Positions 25,732 to 33,999 of a DNA stretch of 39,941 nt are shown one piece after another. The stretch is from a virus. Position 1 is the stretch's first letter; each line of letters begins with the position of its first letter. Under the pieces are notes generated by a model. It ran no database searches. It was not told the DNA's origin and was given only the letters and a program-made list of their open reading frames with translations. The stretch lies in IMG/VR virus record IMGVR_UViG_3300045825_000197, positions 1-39,941 of that record; one strand, given 5' to 3'. The position numbers and the translations under genes were made by a program.

Positions 25732-26014
25732 TGCGGGTTCCCAGGGCGTTGGTCATCGCAAAGTCCCCAAGGTTATCGGTCATGGACCGCTCGTGGTGGA
25801 ACGACTGGCACTGAAGCAGCGGGATGACCACCATCACCGACGCGCTGAACAGCTGGGCCCATGCCTGCGTAATGTCGAACCCGTCGTCCAGGGCGTCCTG
25901 GATGTAGGAGTCGATCATCAGCGCCGCGGCGTGGCTGTCGTTGAGCACCCGAGCGGTGACAATCCCGATGACGGCTGTGCGGGCAGCATCTACATTTACC
26001 TTGTCGTCGCTCAT
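25724..26014 (-). CDS. Small unknown protein after the portal
   Basis: 96 residues. It overlaps the portal stop by ATGA and the next gene by eight bases. Composition is normal, with helices (VNVDAARTAVIGIVTARVLNDSHAAALMIDSYIQDALDDGFDITQAWAQLFSASVMVVIPLLQ) and no cysteine pairs or known motif. Small helical proteins beside the portal sometimes help in head assembly or packaging, but nothing here proves that. Called because the frame is tightly coupled on both sides. Confidence 0.65.
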   Translation of the reverse strand: MSDDKVNVDAARTAVIGIVTARVLNDSHAAALMIDSYIQDALDDGFDITQAWAQLFSASVMVVIPLLQCQSFHHERSMTDNLGDFAMTNALGTRNG

Positions 26015-27765
26015 GTCTTGGCCTTCGGCTTTGCCTTGGCGCTGGCAGGCTTTGACGCCGGCTTGGCGGCATCCCTGGCAGCCTGCTTCTGGTCGAACTC
26101 CTGCTGCTGGCCGGCCCGTACGTGGGACTCCTGCTCTCGCTTCTCTCCGCTGGCACCGTGCTCCAGCTGCTGGGTGGACTGAGCCAGTGATAGCTGCCCC
26201 TGCTGCGCGCTCATCTGTGCCTGCTGGCCCTGCTGGTCAGCCTGAGCCTCTACCTGCGCGCTCTCCAGCGTCGGGACACCCTCAGCCATCTGCTGCTCGG
26301 CTGCTATCGCCTGGGCCAGCTGAGATCTTGCGGCCAGGTAGCGGGTCTCGGTCTCGGCGTAGAGCGCTGCCTCGTCGGCACGGGCGATCTTGCGATGCTT
26401 GTCCATGTCATCCTGGCCCAGAGTGGGCAGTCCGGCGGCGTCACGAAGGTAGCGCTCCATGTCGGCATCCGGTCCCCAGGTGAACCCGAGCCCTGCAGTA
26501 GCTGACAGGAACTGGGCCAGCTGACCCAGGTCTGGAGCGTCGACGTTGGCTGGCTCGATGTGGGGCAAGGTCTCGGGCTTCCAGCCGTTAGCCGCGAACA
26601 GTCGAGGGATGGCATGGCGGTTGAACACCTCCGCGATGGAGTCGGCTATGGCCTGCAGGGCCGTCTTGTAGACGCCTGTCTTGTCGACGTGCATGTTGTA
26701 GGTGCCGGTTCCAGTGTGGCCAACCATGATCCAGTCAGCCAGGATCGTCATGAGCTGGCGCTGCTCGTAACGCTCGATCAGCTGGTTGGTGTCGTGCTGG
26801 CGCTGACCGCCGGAGGACACCAGGTCGAAGGTAAACAGCGGCTGCTTGGTCTCCGGGTCGTAGGCAAGCGGGAAGACCATCCCCTCCTGCTCGTTGCGGC
26901 GCACCCCGCGGACCATCTTCTTCATGGACTCGACCATCTTGTACTGGTCGGTGCCTGGCTTTGCCCGCAGGTACTCCGCCGGCACGCCTACCTTGGGAAG
27001 GCCGGCAAGGTCACGCTCGACCCCGATGGACTCGAACTCCTCCAGGCGCTTCTTGTAGTACCAGGACCGGTAGGAGCCACGCAGCATGGACCGGCCCTCC
27101 GGGTTGCCCTTGTGGTGGCCCATCCGGAACAGCAGCGATCTCTCGATCGGGATGACCCTGGTCTTGTAGTCAGGCGGTGCGAGCTGTACCAGGGCACGCG
27201 TGTCCCCGGACTCGTCGAACACCCAGCGCAGCAGAGTCTCCTGGGAGCGAATCGGCATCTTGCGCCAGCCCACCAGGCCGTCGTCGTACTTGGACTTGTG
27301 ACGCGGGTCCTTCTGCCACGGCCCCATCCGGCGCTTGTAGACGATCTCGTGCCAGCTCCAGCCGTACTGCACGCAGGTCAGGATCTCCTGGATCACGTCG
27401 TCCCAGGAGGTCGACATGTCGGTCATGCAGGTCTCGACCAGCTTGGCTGCCTTGGCATCGGCCTGGCTCTTGCCACCAGGGACCACCGGCCAGGCCACCC
27501 CGCGCAGCAGCTGTACCACCGAGAAGATCATCGCGCTGGCGATGGCGTCGTTGTCGCCCATCTCCCGGTACACCTGGACAGACTTGCGCCCGCGCAGCTG
27601 CGGCAGGAACTCCTCGTCGATGTAGCCGGCTGCGCGCTTCAGCCCGGTCGACCCGAGCTCGTCCATCCACAGCGGCCCGGTGAGCAGCTCCTTGACCTCG
27701 CCAAGGGCCTGGGTGTCAGTCAGCGATGACGGACCCATGTCGTGGACATCTCTGGTGCTGGCCAT
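26011..27765 (-). CDS. Portal protein (DUF935/Mu gp29-like)
   Basis: 584 residues. ATG with AAGGAG upstream. The sequence follows the Mu gp29-like (DUF935) portal pattern: MGDNDAIASAMIFSVVQLLRG, then ILTCVQYGWSWHEIVYKRR, SQETLLRWVFDE, LLFRMGHHKGNPEGRSMLRGSYRSWYYKKRLEEFE (the crown/wing helix region), then LIERYEQRQLMTILADWIMVG and HIEPANVDAPDLGQLAQFL. The last 110 residues are a Gln/Ala-rich helix and a Lys/Ala tail, a common disordered C-terminus. The portal is the DNA channel of the capsid vertex, the docking site for terminase and the nucleus for capsid assembly. Its gene starts after about 74 bases of non-coding DNA, in which TCTAGGTGG occurs twice (27781 and 27839). Confidence 0.9.
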   Translation of the reverse strand: MASTRDVHDMGPSSLTDTQALGEVKELLTGPLWMDELGSTGLKRAAGYIDEEFLPQLRGRKSVQVYREMGDNDAIASAMIFSVVQLLRGVAWPVVPGGKSQADAKAAKLVETCMTDMSTSWDDVIQEILTCVQYGWSWHEIVYKRRMGPWQKDPRHKSKYDDGLVGWRKMPIRSQETLLRWVFDESGDTRALVQLAPPDYKTRVIPIERSLLFRMGHHKGNPEGRSMLRGSYRSWYYKKRLEEFESIGVERDLAGLPKVGVPAEYLRAKPGTDQYKMVESMKKMVRGVRRNEQEGMVFPLAYDPETKQPLFTFDLVSSGGQRQHDTNQLIERYEQRQLMTILADWIMVGHTGTGTYNMHVDKTGVYKTALQAIADSIAEVFNRHAIPRLFAANGWKPETLPHIEPANVDAPDLGQLAQFLSATAGLGFTWGPDADMERYLRDAAGLPTLGQDDMDKHRKIARADEAALYAETETRYLAARSQLAQAIAAEQQMAEGVPTLESAQVEAQADQQGQQAQMSAQQGQLSLAQSTQQLEHGASGEKREQESHVRAGQQQEFDQKQAARDAAKPASKPASAKAKPKAKT

Positions 27766-27839
27766 GGTTCTCCTTCTTCGTCTAGGTGGATCGTCTCACC
27801 TTAGAACCTCAGGTGTAGGCAACCTCCCGGCGACAGGCT

Positions 27840-28040
27840 CTAGGTGGGAACCACAGGTGTTGGGTCAACCACGTTTATCACGGCCAGGTTGTGCTCGTAG
27901 TCCTTGACGGTGCTGACGATGTAGTCCTTCAGGATGGCAAGAGTCGCAGCCTGTGTTGGCGGCACGCCAGCATTGTTGCAGAAGGCGTTCATCACTCGCA
28001 CGCCTTCTGCGGCTGTCACTGTGAAGGTGAAGGTAGGCAT
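27840..28040 (-). CDS. Small conserved tail-region protein, unknown
   Basis: 66 residues, strong GAAAGGAG ribosome site. It reads MPTFTFTVTAAEGVRVMNAFCNNAGVPPTQAATLAILKDYIVSTVKDYE. A short strand leads into two helices. Proteins starting MPTFTFTVT of this size are common near tail-fibre genes in phages of high-GC bacteria; no function is established as far as I know. The end of the gene holds one of two TCTAGGTGG copies, a 9-base repeat also found 58 bases away before the portal. Confidence 0.65.
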   Translation of the reverse strand: MPTFTFTVTAAEGVRVMNAFCNNAGVPPTQAATLAILKDYIVSTVKDYEHNLAVINVVDPTPVVPT

Positions 28041-28055
28041 CAGATCTCCTTTCGA

Positions 28056-29840
28056 TCAGACCAAGGAACCAACGGCGATGAAGCTAATACGCCTGGCTCC
28101 GCTCGCGGCTGTGAGGTTGGCTCCGGTGTTGCCGAGCTTCATGTTGACGTAGAAACCGGTAGTCGTGGGGGCGTTCGGTGACTGCAGGATCGACAGAACT
28201 AGGTTCGGCCCGCTGGCTGAGTCGCCGTTTGACACCAGCACGATCGGCGGACTGGTGAAGGTGACTCCATAGTTAATAAGCGCGTTGCCGCTGCTGTTGG
28301 CAGTCACGATCGCGTCCGCGGCCTTAGTGAAGTTCCATAGGACTCCGTGAAGCCGCGGCTGGCCTGCGGTGATATCTACAACAGAGTTCTCGCCGTCGAT
28401 CAGGAGCTCTGCCATCGAGCTTCCGGAAGACCCTCGGCTTGTGTGGCGCATGCTCGCCCCGGTGCCGCCGACATCCGTGGGAACACCGAAGACAACATCG
28501 TCCTGGCCGAACGCGCCAGATGTTCCCGAGACCACCATCTTCTTGTCGGTGCCAGCCTCGATGGACGGGTTTGACCACTGCACGGAACCGGTGCCAAAGT
28601 CCCAGAGAATCGACGGGGCACCACTGTGGTAGACCGATGGGCCGAGCATGACCCGGGCTGTTCCTGGGAGTGCAGTGGCGATCTCTGAACCGTTGATCCC
28701 ACCACCGTTGATGATGCCACCATTGATGACACCACCGGTGATCGTCTGGCCGGTGATGGCGTCGGCGGCGAGCGACTTGGCGGTGATCGCACCATCAGCG
28801 ATCCTGACGTTGGTAACTACCGGGGCATACTCAAGCGCATCCCAGGTTGCAACATGTGCTGAGGAAACAGCAGGCAGGCCACTGCAGAGCATGAACCTGA
28901 CGAACCGGGCACCGGTCGGAACCTCGATCTGCCCGGTGACGTACAAGGTCGTGATGACCGGGGTTCGCCATCCGTCAAGGATTGCAGCAATGCCTGGTCC
29001 TGCAAGCGGCGTGGGCAAATCACCTCTGGCGACCAGACCGGTTGCAGAAACGTCGAAGATGTAGATGTTGGTAGGGGTATTTGGTGTTGCCGCCACCACC
29101 TGTGACCTGGCGAAGCCGTCTACGGTGCCGAAGTAGGCACGCAGCGTGACCGGCACCGAGGTCACCGATGTTCTAAACGCAACGCCGAACATGATCTTGT
29201 CGCCGGCCTTGCAAGGGGTAGCCCGTGCGGCCATGCCCTCTACTGCGTTGGCAGCCACGCTGATCTTGACCGAGGTAGCCCCGGACAGCGGGGTAACGGT
29301 CTCGTCGGCATATACACCAGGTCCGCCGGTTCGCTCAAACCCTGGAGTCCAGCCAGAAGGTACGTGGGTGGTCAGGTCAACGTCATCCATGTCTCCGTTG
29401 ACAGCCGCGTAGCTGCCAAGAGAGGAGATGGACAGCTCGTTTGCTGTGACAGCCCCTGCATGGATCTCCCTGGCTGTGATGGTGTCAGCCAGCAGCTTGC
29501 CTGCGTCAATCGTGTTGGCTTGAATCGAGTCGCCGATGATCGAGCCGCTCACTATCAGCGAACCGTCGATCAGAGAGGTAGCCTGCACATTAAGCGGGAT
29601 GCCACCACGGTTGACGAACAGCACGAGATCTGCTGGCAGAAGGGCGTCGATCACTGCCCGGTTGTTTGTGGTCGACAGCACCGTGCTGGGTGCGCCACCG
29701 TTCCACAGGCAGTAGGCGAACAAGTTGGGAGTGTTGCCAGCCGCGATGACCACAGAAACACCGTTGTAGGTGATCCCGAACGAGGTCCATGCAATGTACC
29801 CGGCCGAAGGTGAGTTGGCTGTAAGTACCGGAAGGGCCAC
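28056..29840 (-). CDS. Tail fibre/minor tail protein (beta-structured)
   Basis: About 594 residues. The likely start is GTG at 29840, four bases after the upstream stop; upstream in-frame codons to 29960 overlap the previous gene and read as junk. The N-terminal part (LPADLVLFVNRGGIPLNVQATSLIDGSLIVSGSIIGDSI) and the INGGIINGGGINGS-type repeats are typical beta-helical tail fibre sequence. The middle looks like a carbohydrate-binding beta-sandwich (about residues 165-345). The C-terminus, YGVTFTSPPIVLVSNGDS...GARRISFIAVG, looks like an H-type lectin-like receptor-binding end. Probably the host-recognition fibre. It is encoded between terminase and portal, not after the tape measure. Confidence 0.75.
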   Translation of the reverse strand: MALPVLTANSPSAGYIAWTSFGITYNGVSVVIAAGNTPNLFAYCLWNGGAPSTVLSTTNNRAVIDALLPADLVLFVNRGGIPLNVQATSLIDGSLIVSGSIIGDSIQANTIDAGKLLADTITAREIHAGAVTANELSISSLGSYAAVNGDMDDVDLTTHVPSGWTPGFERTGGPGVYADETVTPLSGATSVKISVAANAVEGMAARATPCKAGDKIMFGVAFRTSVTSVPVTLRAYFGTVDGFARSQVVAATPNTPTNIYIFDVSATGLVARGDLPTPLAGPGIAAILDGWRTPVITTLYVTGQIEVPTGARFVRFMLCSGLPAVSSAHVATWDALEYAPVVTNVRIADGAITAKSLAADAITGQTITGGVINGGIINGGGINGSEIATALPGTARVMLGPSVYHSGAPSILWDFGTGSVQWSNPSIEAGTDKKMVVSGTSGAFGQDDVVFGVPTDVGGTGASMRHTSRGSSGSSMAELLIDGENSVVDITAGQPRLHGVLWNFTKAADAIVTANSSGNALINYGVTFTSPPIVLVSNGDSASGPNLVLSILQSPNAPTTTGFYVNMKLGNTGANLTAASGARRISFIAVGSLV

Positions 29841-29844
29841 CGGC

Positions 29845-30078
29845 TTACTTCTCTTCCACGCCGAAGATCGCTGACAGGGATCCACCGGTTGGTGGAACCT
29901 TGTCAGCCTCGATGACATCCTCGACTCGCTCGATAGGCATTGAGCCGAAACCCCATCCATCGGCTCGAGACAGCTCTACCCAGTGGCCGTTGCCTGTGTT
30001 GTTGTCACCAAGATCGCGGATGAGGTAGTCCTCATGACGCTTGACCGGCTTGAAGTCCTTGAACTTTGGCTCTGGCAT
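29845..30078 (-). CDS. Small unknown protein between fibre genes
   Basis: 77 residues, acidic, with PKFKDFKPVKRHEDYLIRDLGDNNTGNGHWVELSRADGWGFGS. It begins 11 bases after the preceding fibre gene's stop and ends four bases before the GTG of the next, so it is part of the fibre operon. No motif recognised. It could be a small fibre-associated or chaperone protein; this is from position only. Confidence 0.6.
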   Translation of the reverse strand: MPEPKFKDFKPVKRHEDYLIRDLGDNNTGNGHWVELSRADGWGFGSMPIERVEDVIEADKVPPTGGSLSAIFGVEEK

Positions 30079-30089
30079 CGTGCTGCCTT

Positions 30090-31124
30090 TCAGTAGAGGA
30101 CGTGGGTGAGGATGTTCAGCCTGCCTGGGCCGACGATCGAGGTGGTTGCCGCAGTCTGTGCTGCTACTGCCTTTCCATCAGCAACTCCGGCAGCAGTAGA
30201 AGCCGCAACGGCCTTGCCGTCAGCAACGCCGGCAGCGGTGCTGGCAGCTACAGCCTTGCCGTCAGCAACACCTGCAGCGGTGTTGGCGGCTACAGCCTTG
30301 CCGTCAGCCACGCCTGCGGCAGTAGAAGCAGCAGTTACGTTGCCATTGGTGATGCCCAGCGCTGTTTGCGTGGCTGCGTTGTCAGCTTTGGTCAGCGATG
30401 TGGTGACTGCTACCGCCAGCTGGGTGCTGCTGATTACGTTGTTGGCGAACTGAGTGCCGAGGGTGATCGCGCCGGCGCCAAGCTTTCCTGCGCCGATCCC
30501 GGTGTCACTGATCCGGTCACCGTAGACAGCCCCTGATGCCAGGGCCGCGTTGTCAATGGATCCGTCAGCAACAACAGGCGGCAGCGACCCTGCACCTGAG
30601 GAGGCAGCAACAATCGGGGTTCCGTTGTTGTTGATGAACAGCAGGATGTCGTCAGTGCCGAGCACTGGCTTGGTGTTGCTTGAAGCCATGGCAACAGTTG
30701 CGGCACCGGCTACCACGGCACCTGCGTTGGCCTTGATGAACGAGTGGTACTTCAGCAGCGACGCACCGTCTGTGACGGTGTAGTCGACACCTGAGTAGAC
30801 GATATGCAGGGCCTGCCAGCGGAACGATCCGGGAGCTGCGCTGCCGGCTGCGTTGACGTTCGGCGTTGTCGTGTACCCAGTCAGGTGATGCTGCAGGGTG
30901 TTCATGTCCTCGGCAGTTATCTGCCGATCGGCCCATGATTCCGGGTTGCCATCTGTCACCTCGCGCAGCAGGTCGCGGGCCTGCTTGTAGCGCCACTCGA
31001 TGTCATCCAGGTAGTGGCTAGCCTCCTCCTGGACTATCTGCTTCAGGACCGGCCGCAAAGGAATGAGCACGACCTTCTGGAACAGCATCAGCCCGATCTC
31101 GAGCGGAGCGGTAACGATGTTCAT
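30090..31124 (-). CDS. Tail fibre protein with four 14-residue repeats
   Basis: 344 residues. Starts with a hydrophobic helix (IVTAPLEIGLMLFQKVVLIPLRPVLKQIVQEEA), then helices typical of phage tail/baseplate proteins, then beta-rich Gly/Ala/Thr sequence (residues about 100-255). The last 85 residues contain four tandem copies of AAGVADGKAVAAxT, a near-perfect 14-residue unit, and then SIVGPGRLNILTHVLY. The repeats should form a regular, possibly triple-stranded, rod. The last residues (HVLY) match the end of the next gene upstream (HLLY). Likely a tail fibre shaft or attachment protein. Confidence 0.7.
   Translation of the reverse strand: MNIVTAPLEIGLMLFQKVVLIPLRPVLKQIVQEEASHYLDDIEWRYKQARDLLREVTDGNPESWADRQITAEDMNTLQHHLTGYTTTPNVNAAGSAAPGSFRWQALHIVYSGVDYTVTDGASLLKYHSFIKANAGAVVAGAATVAMASSNTKPVLGTDDILLFINNNGTPIVAASSGAGSLPPVVADGSIDNAALASGAVYGDRISDTGIGAGKLGAGAITLGTQFANNVISSTQLAVAVTTSLTKADNAATQTALGITNGNVTAASTAAGVADGKAVAANTAAGVADGKAVAASTAAGVADGKAVAASTAAGVADGKAVAAQTAATTSIVGPGRLNILTHVLY
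30169..30336 (-). repeat. Four tandem 42-bp in-frame repeats in the fibre gene
   Basis: Four 42-base units with the core GCCTTGCCGTCAGCAACGCC (plus strand) code for AAGVADGKAVAAxT. Units differ at third positions and a few codons, so they diverged after expansion. Because they are in frame and protein-coding they are not a CRISPR array. Confidence 0.85.
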
Positions 31125-31133
31125 GACTCTCCT

Positions 31134-31709
31134 TCAGTACAGCAGATGTTGTTTGCTCTGGAACTTGACGACGGTCAGTGACAAGTCTGGTATGTCAATC
31201 ATGTCTATCTGCCCAACCATGATCGTTGCACGATCAGATGGCTCGCTGGTGACACCGGCTGTGTTTCGGTAGACAAGCAGCACCTCGTAGGTGTCTGACA
31301 GGCCAAGTGAGTACTCCAGGCCTGCAATGCACACCTTCTCTCCGCCGGCGGATGACTCGAACGTGCCGCGCAGGGTGGATGGTCCGAAAGTGAATCCGGA
31401 TGTCACTGACGAGTGAATCTCACAACGGCTCCAGTCCGGTGGCCGGTCGTCGCTGCCATCAGCGTTGTGACCGTCCCAGGCCACCACATATCCATGTGGA
31501 GCTGCCGACAGCAAAGGCATGGACGGCGTGTAGATCACCGGCATGACCTCTGGTCCGTTTATCACCACAGTCCCAGTGGCGGTGGTAACAAGGCCAAGAT
31601 CCAGCATCTGCAGGTACTGCGCGCGGATCCATCCTGTGTCGTCCACCTGCTCTCCCTGGTGGTAGGACCGACCGAAGATCGAGGTGTCCAGTGTGGCGTA
31701 CAGGTTCAT
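31134..31709 (-). CDS. Minor tail/baseplate-like protein
   Basis: 191 residues. ATG at 31709 overlaps the terminase stop (ATGA), which decides this start over the ATG-like codon at 31724. It begins MNLYATLDTSIFGRSYHQGEQVDDTGWIRAQYLQMLDLGLV, a strand-rich start common to tail/fibre adaptor proteins. An FN3-like stretch is visible (YVVAWDGH...EYSLGLSDTYEVLLVYRNTAGVTSEPSD). It ends KFQSKQHLLY, matching the end of the next fibre protein (HVLY). The role is probably attachment of fibres to the tail. Confidence 0.65.
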   Translation of the reverse strand: MNLYATLDTSIFGRSYHQGEQVDDTGWIRAQYLQMLDLGLVTTATGTVVINGPEVMPVIYTPSMPLLSAAPHGYVVAWDGHNADGSDDRPPDWSRCEIHSSVTSGFTFGPSTLRGTFESSAGGEKVCIAGLEYSLGLSDTYEVLLVYRNTAGVTSEPSDRATIMVGQIDMIDIPDLSLTVVKFQSKQHLLY

Positions 31710-33325
31710 ATGTTTGCCGACCACTCGTCGCCGCCGCCATTGCCGCCAACCAGCCAGGAGTCGGCGTCGAAGCCGTCTCGCTCGTCGACAATGGTGACCC
31801 CGCCCTCGTTGACAGACATGTTTGATTCCGGCTTGACATGGAAGCGCTTGTCGGCCTCCCTGATCCGCGGGTCGTTCGGCACGGCGGAGGAGTTGATCGG
31901 CGGCGCCGGCAGCTTCTTCAGGGCACGGTGAGCCAGCGCGATCGCGGCGATGTCGTCAGGCAGGTGGCTGTTCCACTTCCCTGGCGCGTAGACATCGGAG
32001 ACGGTGACCGAGCGGTGAGCACGGTAGATCGGCTCAGCCTGGACTCCCGGGTAGTCGATGCTGGCCGGGATCCGCGGCATCCGGTAGTGGGCGTGCTCGA
32101 AGTCGGTGATGTAGTCCAGCAGCATCTCGGTGCGCTTGCGCCCGATCATCACGAACTTGTTGGTCGTGTCGGAGTAGTCGACGAAGTCGTTGACCACGTT
32201 GCCGATCCCTGTGCCGTCGTGCTCTGCGACAGCATGGTAGTTCTGGGTGTCCTGGTTGAACATGTCGATCATCGAGTCCCACGGCCGGCGGTTGACCCGC
32301 GTCAGCTTGACCAGGCGGCGGGGCTCGATGTCATAGCGGATCACCGCTATCACGGTCTTGTCCTGCTCCTTGGCCCAGTCAGCGCCTACCGCATACAGGC
32401 CCTCCGGCTGCGGCTTCTCCCAGACGTACACGTCGTGGTCGCCGTTGCCCTGGTGCAGCTCATTGACTGTCGGCGGGTACTCGATGGTGTACTTCTCCAC
32501 CTTGTCCAGGTCGAACGCCCTGGACCCGGCAGACGGCTCGTTCAGCTCGTACTCGGTGTGCCACATCTGTGCCGAGATGACCTTGCGCTTGCCGTCGATG
32601 AACCGCTGGGTCATCCAGCCGTTTGGCTGCAGCAGCTCTCGCCAGCACCAGGTGAAGATCGGAAGCCCGCGCTCGCGCGCGTCCTCGATCACCTTGGAGA
32701 AGGTGCCCTCCGGGTTCTGCCAGGTGCTGGAGGCGACGATGTACTCCTCGATCACCTGGCCGTGGATGTTCAGCTGCTCCATCGCCTGGCCGAGCGAGGC
32801 GTTGTAGATGTCCCACTCCATCTCGTCGACCTCGTCCAGCAGCTGCAGCGGCGGGTGGGGCCCTCGGACGGTTGTCTGGGAGGCAGGCAGCGGGCGGATG
32901 TTCTTGCCGGTGTTCATCTGGATCAGGGTGGCCTGGTCCTTGGAGACGGCGAACATCGGGGCGTTCGGGTGAGCCATCAGCTTGCGCATGTGCTCGCGCA
33001 CGTTCAGCGACTGGGTCATCGACCCGCCAAGGATGGTTACGTCGATGTCGGAGACGAACGCCTTGACCAGGCCAAGGACCGCCAGAGCCAGGGACTTTCC
33101 AGATCCTCTGGATGCGTACCAGACAGCAAAGTTGGGCTCTCGGCCAAAGAAGGCGTGGGCCACGGCCTCGAAGGGGCTGATGTGATTAGGACAAACACTG
33201 ACCCGTGGGAGCTCGATGCCGAACATCGACTTGATGAGCCACCAGAGCTCCTCGTCATTCTGCGGCGCCCGTGGCAGTACCAGACCCGAGTGTCCTGCCC
33301 GAGCCACCGTCCCTGGCGCTGCCAT
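31706..33325 (-). CDS. terL: Terminase large subunit
   Basis: 539 residues from the ATG at 33325, which has GGAGG five bases upstream; an in-frame GTG at 33358 and ATG at 33337 are less well supported. The ATPase domain has Walker A ASRGSGKS (about residues 71-78) and Walker B LQLLDEVDE (about 160-168). The nuclease domain begins with GADWAKEQDKTVIAV and ends SHLPDDIAAIALAHR, with acidic residues in the RNase H-type positions. It packages DNA through the portal and cuts the concatemer. It lies downstream of the HNH nuclease, an order typical of cos-like or HNH-assisted packaging systems. No separate small terminase was recognised. Confidence 0.93.
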   Translation of the reverse strand: MAAPGTVARAGHSGLVLPRAPQNDEELWWLIKSMFGIELPRVSVCPNHISPFEAVAHAFFGREPNFAVWYASRGSGKSLALAVLGLVKAFVSDIDVTILGGSMTQSLNVREHMRKLMAHPNAPMFAVSKDQATLIQMNTGKNIRPLPASQTTVRGPHPPLQLLDEVDEMEWDIYNASLGQAMEQLNIHGQVIEEYIVASSTWQNPEGTFSKVIEDARERGLPIFTWCWRELLQPNGWMTQRFIDGKRKVISAQMWHTEYELNEPSAGSRAFDLDKVEKYTIEYPPTVNELHQGNGDHDVYVWEKPQPEGLYAVGADWAKEQDKTVIAVIRYDIEPRRLVKLTRVNRRPWDSMIDMFNQDTQNYHAVAEHDGTGIGNVVNDFVDYSDTTNKFVMIGRKRTEMLLDYITDFEHAHYRMPRIPASIDYPGVQAEPIYRAHRSVTVSDVYAPGKWNSHLPDDIAAIALAHRALKKLPAPPINSSAVPNDPRIREADKRFHVKPESNMSVNEGGVTIVDERDGFDADSWLVGGNGGGDEWSANI

Positions 33326-33346
33326 CCATTCCTCCATTACTGCGGC

Positions 33347-33381
33347 CCCCGGTACCACCAGCGGAGGTTAAGGTACCGGGG
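33347..33381. repeat. Perfect 10-bp inverted repeat between HNH and terminase genes
   Basis: CCCCGGTACC (33347-33356) and GGTACCGGGG (33372-33381) are exact inverted copies around a 15-base loop. Each half contains the palindrome GGTACC. It lies in the short gap between HNH stop and terminase start. There is no T-run, so it is probably not a terminator. It may be an mRNA processing hairpin or a protein binding site near the packaging genes. Confidence 0.7.
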
Positions 33382-33387
33382 ACCTGC

Positions 33388-33765
33388 TCAGGACCAGGAT
33401 CGGCCGCCTTCGTTGTCAAGAAGGACCCAGCTCTTGGCCTCATTGTAGGTACGAAGCCAAGCTTTACGCTGATCAGGCTCGCCATCGCCGGTGAACAGCC
33501 AAAGTCCCGCAGCACGCGCCAGCTTGGGGTGACTCTCGATCCACCCATGACATCCCCTCGTCCCGTCTCCGCAGACTGCCAGCAGGTTGGCCGGCAGCCA
33601 CAGTCCGCCATGACTCCGCTTGCGCCGATGGTGCACTGTGCTGGCTTGTCCCAGACACACGTCAGGGACGAACGCCTCACAGATGTTATCGGAGCGCTGT
33701 GACACCAGTGACCTGGCCCAGCGCTCGTTAGCTACTGGCCTTCTCGTCCTGACCGTTGACGACAT
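33388..33765 (-). CDS. HNH endonuclease adjacent to terminase
   Basis: 125 residues, ATG with GGAG seven bases upstream. The nuclease core is HHRRKRSHGG (H45/H46), LWLPANLLAVC with N60, and GCHGW with H73; Cys37, Cys65 and Cys72 may bind zinc. This type, placed directly before the large terminase, is common in actinophages and other siphoviruses. There it supports specific genome cleavage and packaging with the terminase, so it is probably functional rather than a homing gene. It overlaps the preceding small gene by 38 bases. Confidence 0.85.
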   Translation of the reverse strand: MSSTVRTRRPVANERWARSLVSQRSDNICEAFVPDVCLGQASTVHHRRKRSHGGLWLPANLLAVCGDGTRGCHGWIESHPKLARAAGLWLFTGDGEPDQRKAWLRTYNEAKSWVLLDNEGGRSWS

Positions 33766-33922
33766 GCTTCATCTCCACGTCTGGTCGGCACTCACAGAAG
33801 GCAGGTCCGGGCCAGGTGTAGGCACCAGGTGCCACCGGGGTGGCGGTGATGACACGCTCCGCCTCGAACCAGGTGCATTCGGAGTTGGTGCAGATGACGA
33901 TGCGCTCTGGATATGGGCTCAT
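33728..33922 (-). CDS. Small Cys-rich protein, unknown
   Basis: 64 residues from the ATG at 33922 (longer in-frame starts to 34132 run through the promoter region and are unlikely). Cysteines C11 and C16, and a C-x-C pair later (FCECRPD), suggest a small zinc-binding protein. It is the first gene of the leftward block and overlaps the HNH gene by 38 bases. Function unknown; such proteins often precede the HNH/terminase pair in actinophages. Confidence 0.6.
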   Translation of the reverse strand: MSPYPERIVICTNSECTWFEAERVITATPVAPGAYTWPGPAFCECRPDVEMKHVVNGQDEKASS

Positions 33923-33963
33923 GAGAACAAGGTATCGCACCGTCCTGCTGCGTCTATGTGTAG

Positions 33964-33993
33964 TTGACGGTTCTATGAGTTCCTCGATATAAT
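33964..33993 (+). promoter_or_regulatory. Consensus sigma70-like promoter for the rightward block
   Basis: TTGACG (33964-33969) and TATAAT (33988-33993) are separated by 18 bases. The -10 is perfect and the -35 differs at one base. The expected start is the A at 34000. It is the only strong promoter seen in the window and lies in the divergent gap, so it should fire early with host RNA polymerase. No equally good leftward promoter was found. Confidence 0.8.
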
Positions 33994-33999
33994 TACCAT

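Noticed and set aside
30169-30336. Regularly spaced repeats that might suggest a CRISPR array
   Set aside because: The units are tandem without spacers and in frame within a fibre protein.
31838-33448. A 536-residue plus-strand frame opposite the terminase gene
   Set aside because: It is an antisense shadow of terL produced by GC-rich codon bias; no coupling, no ribosome site, and terL motifs are clear on the other strand.
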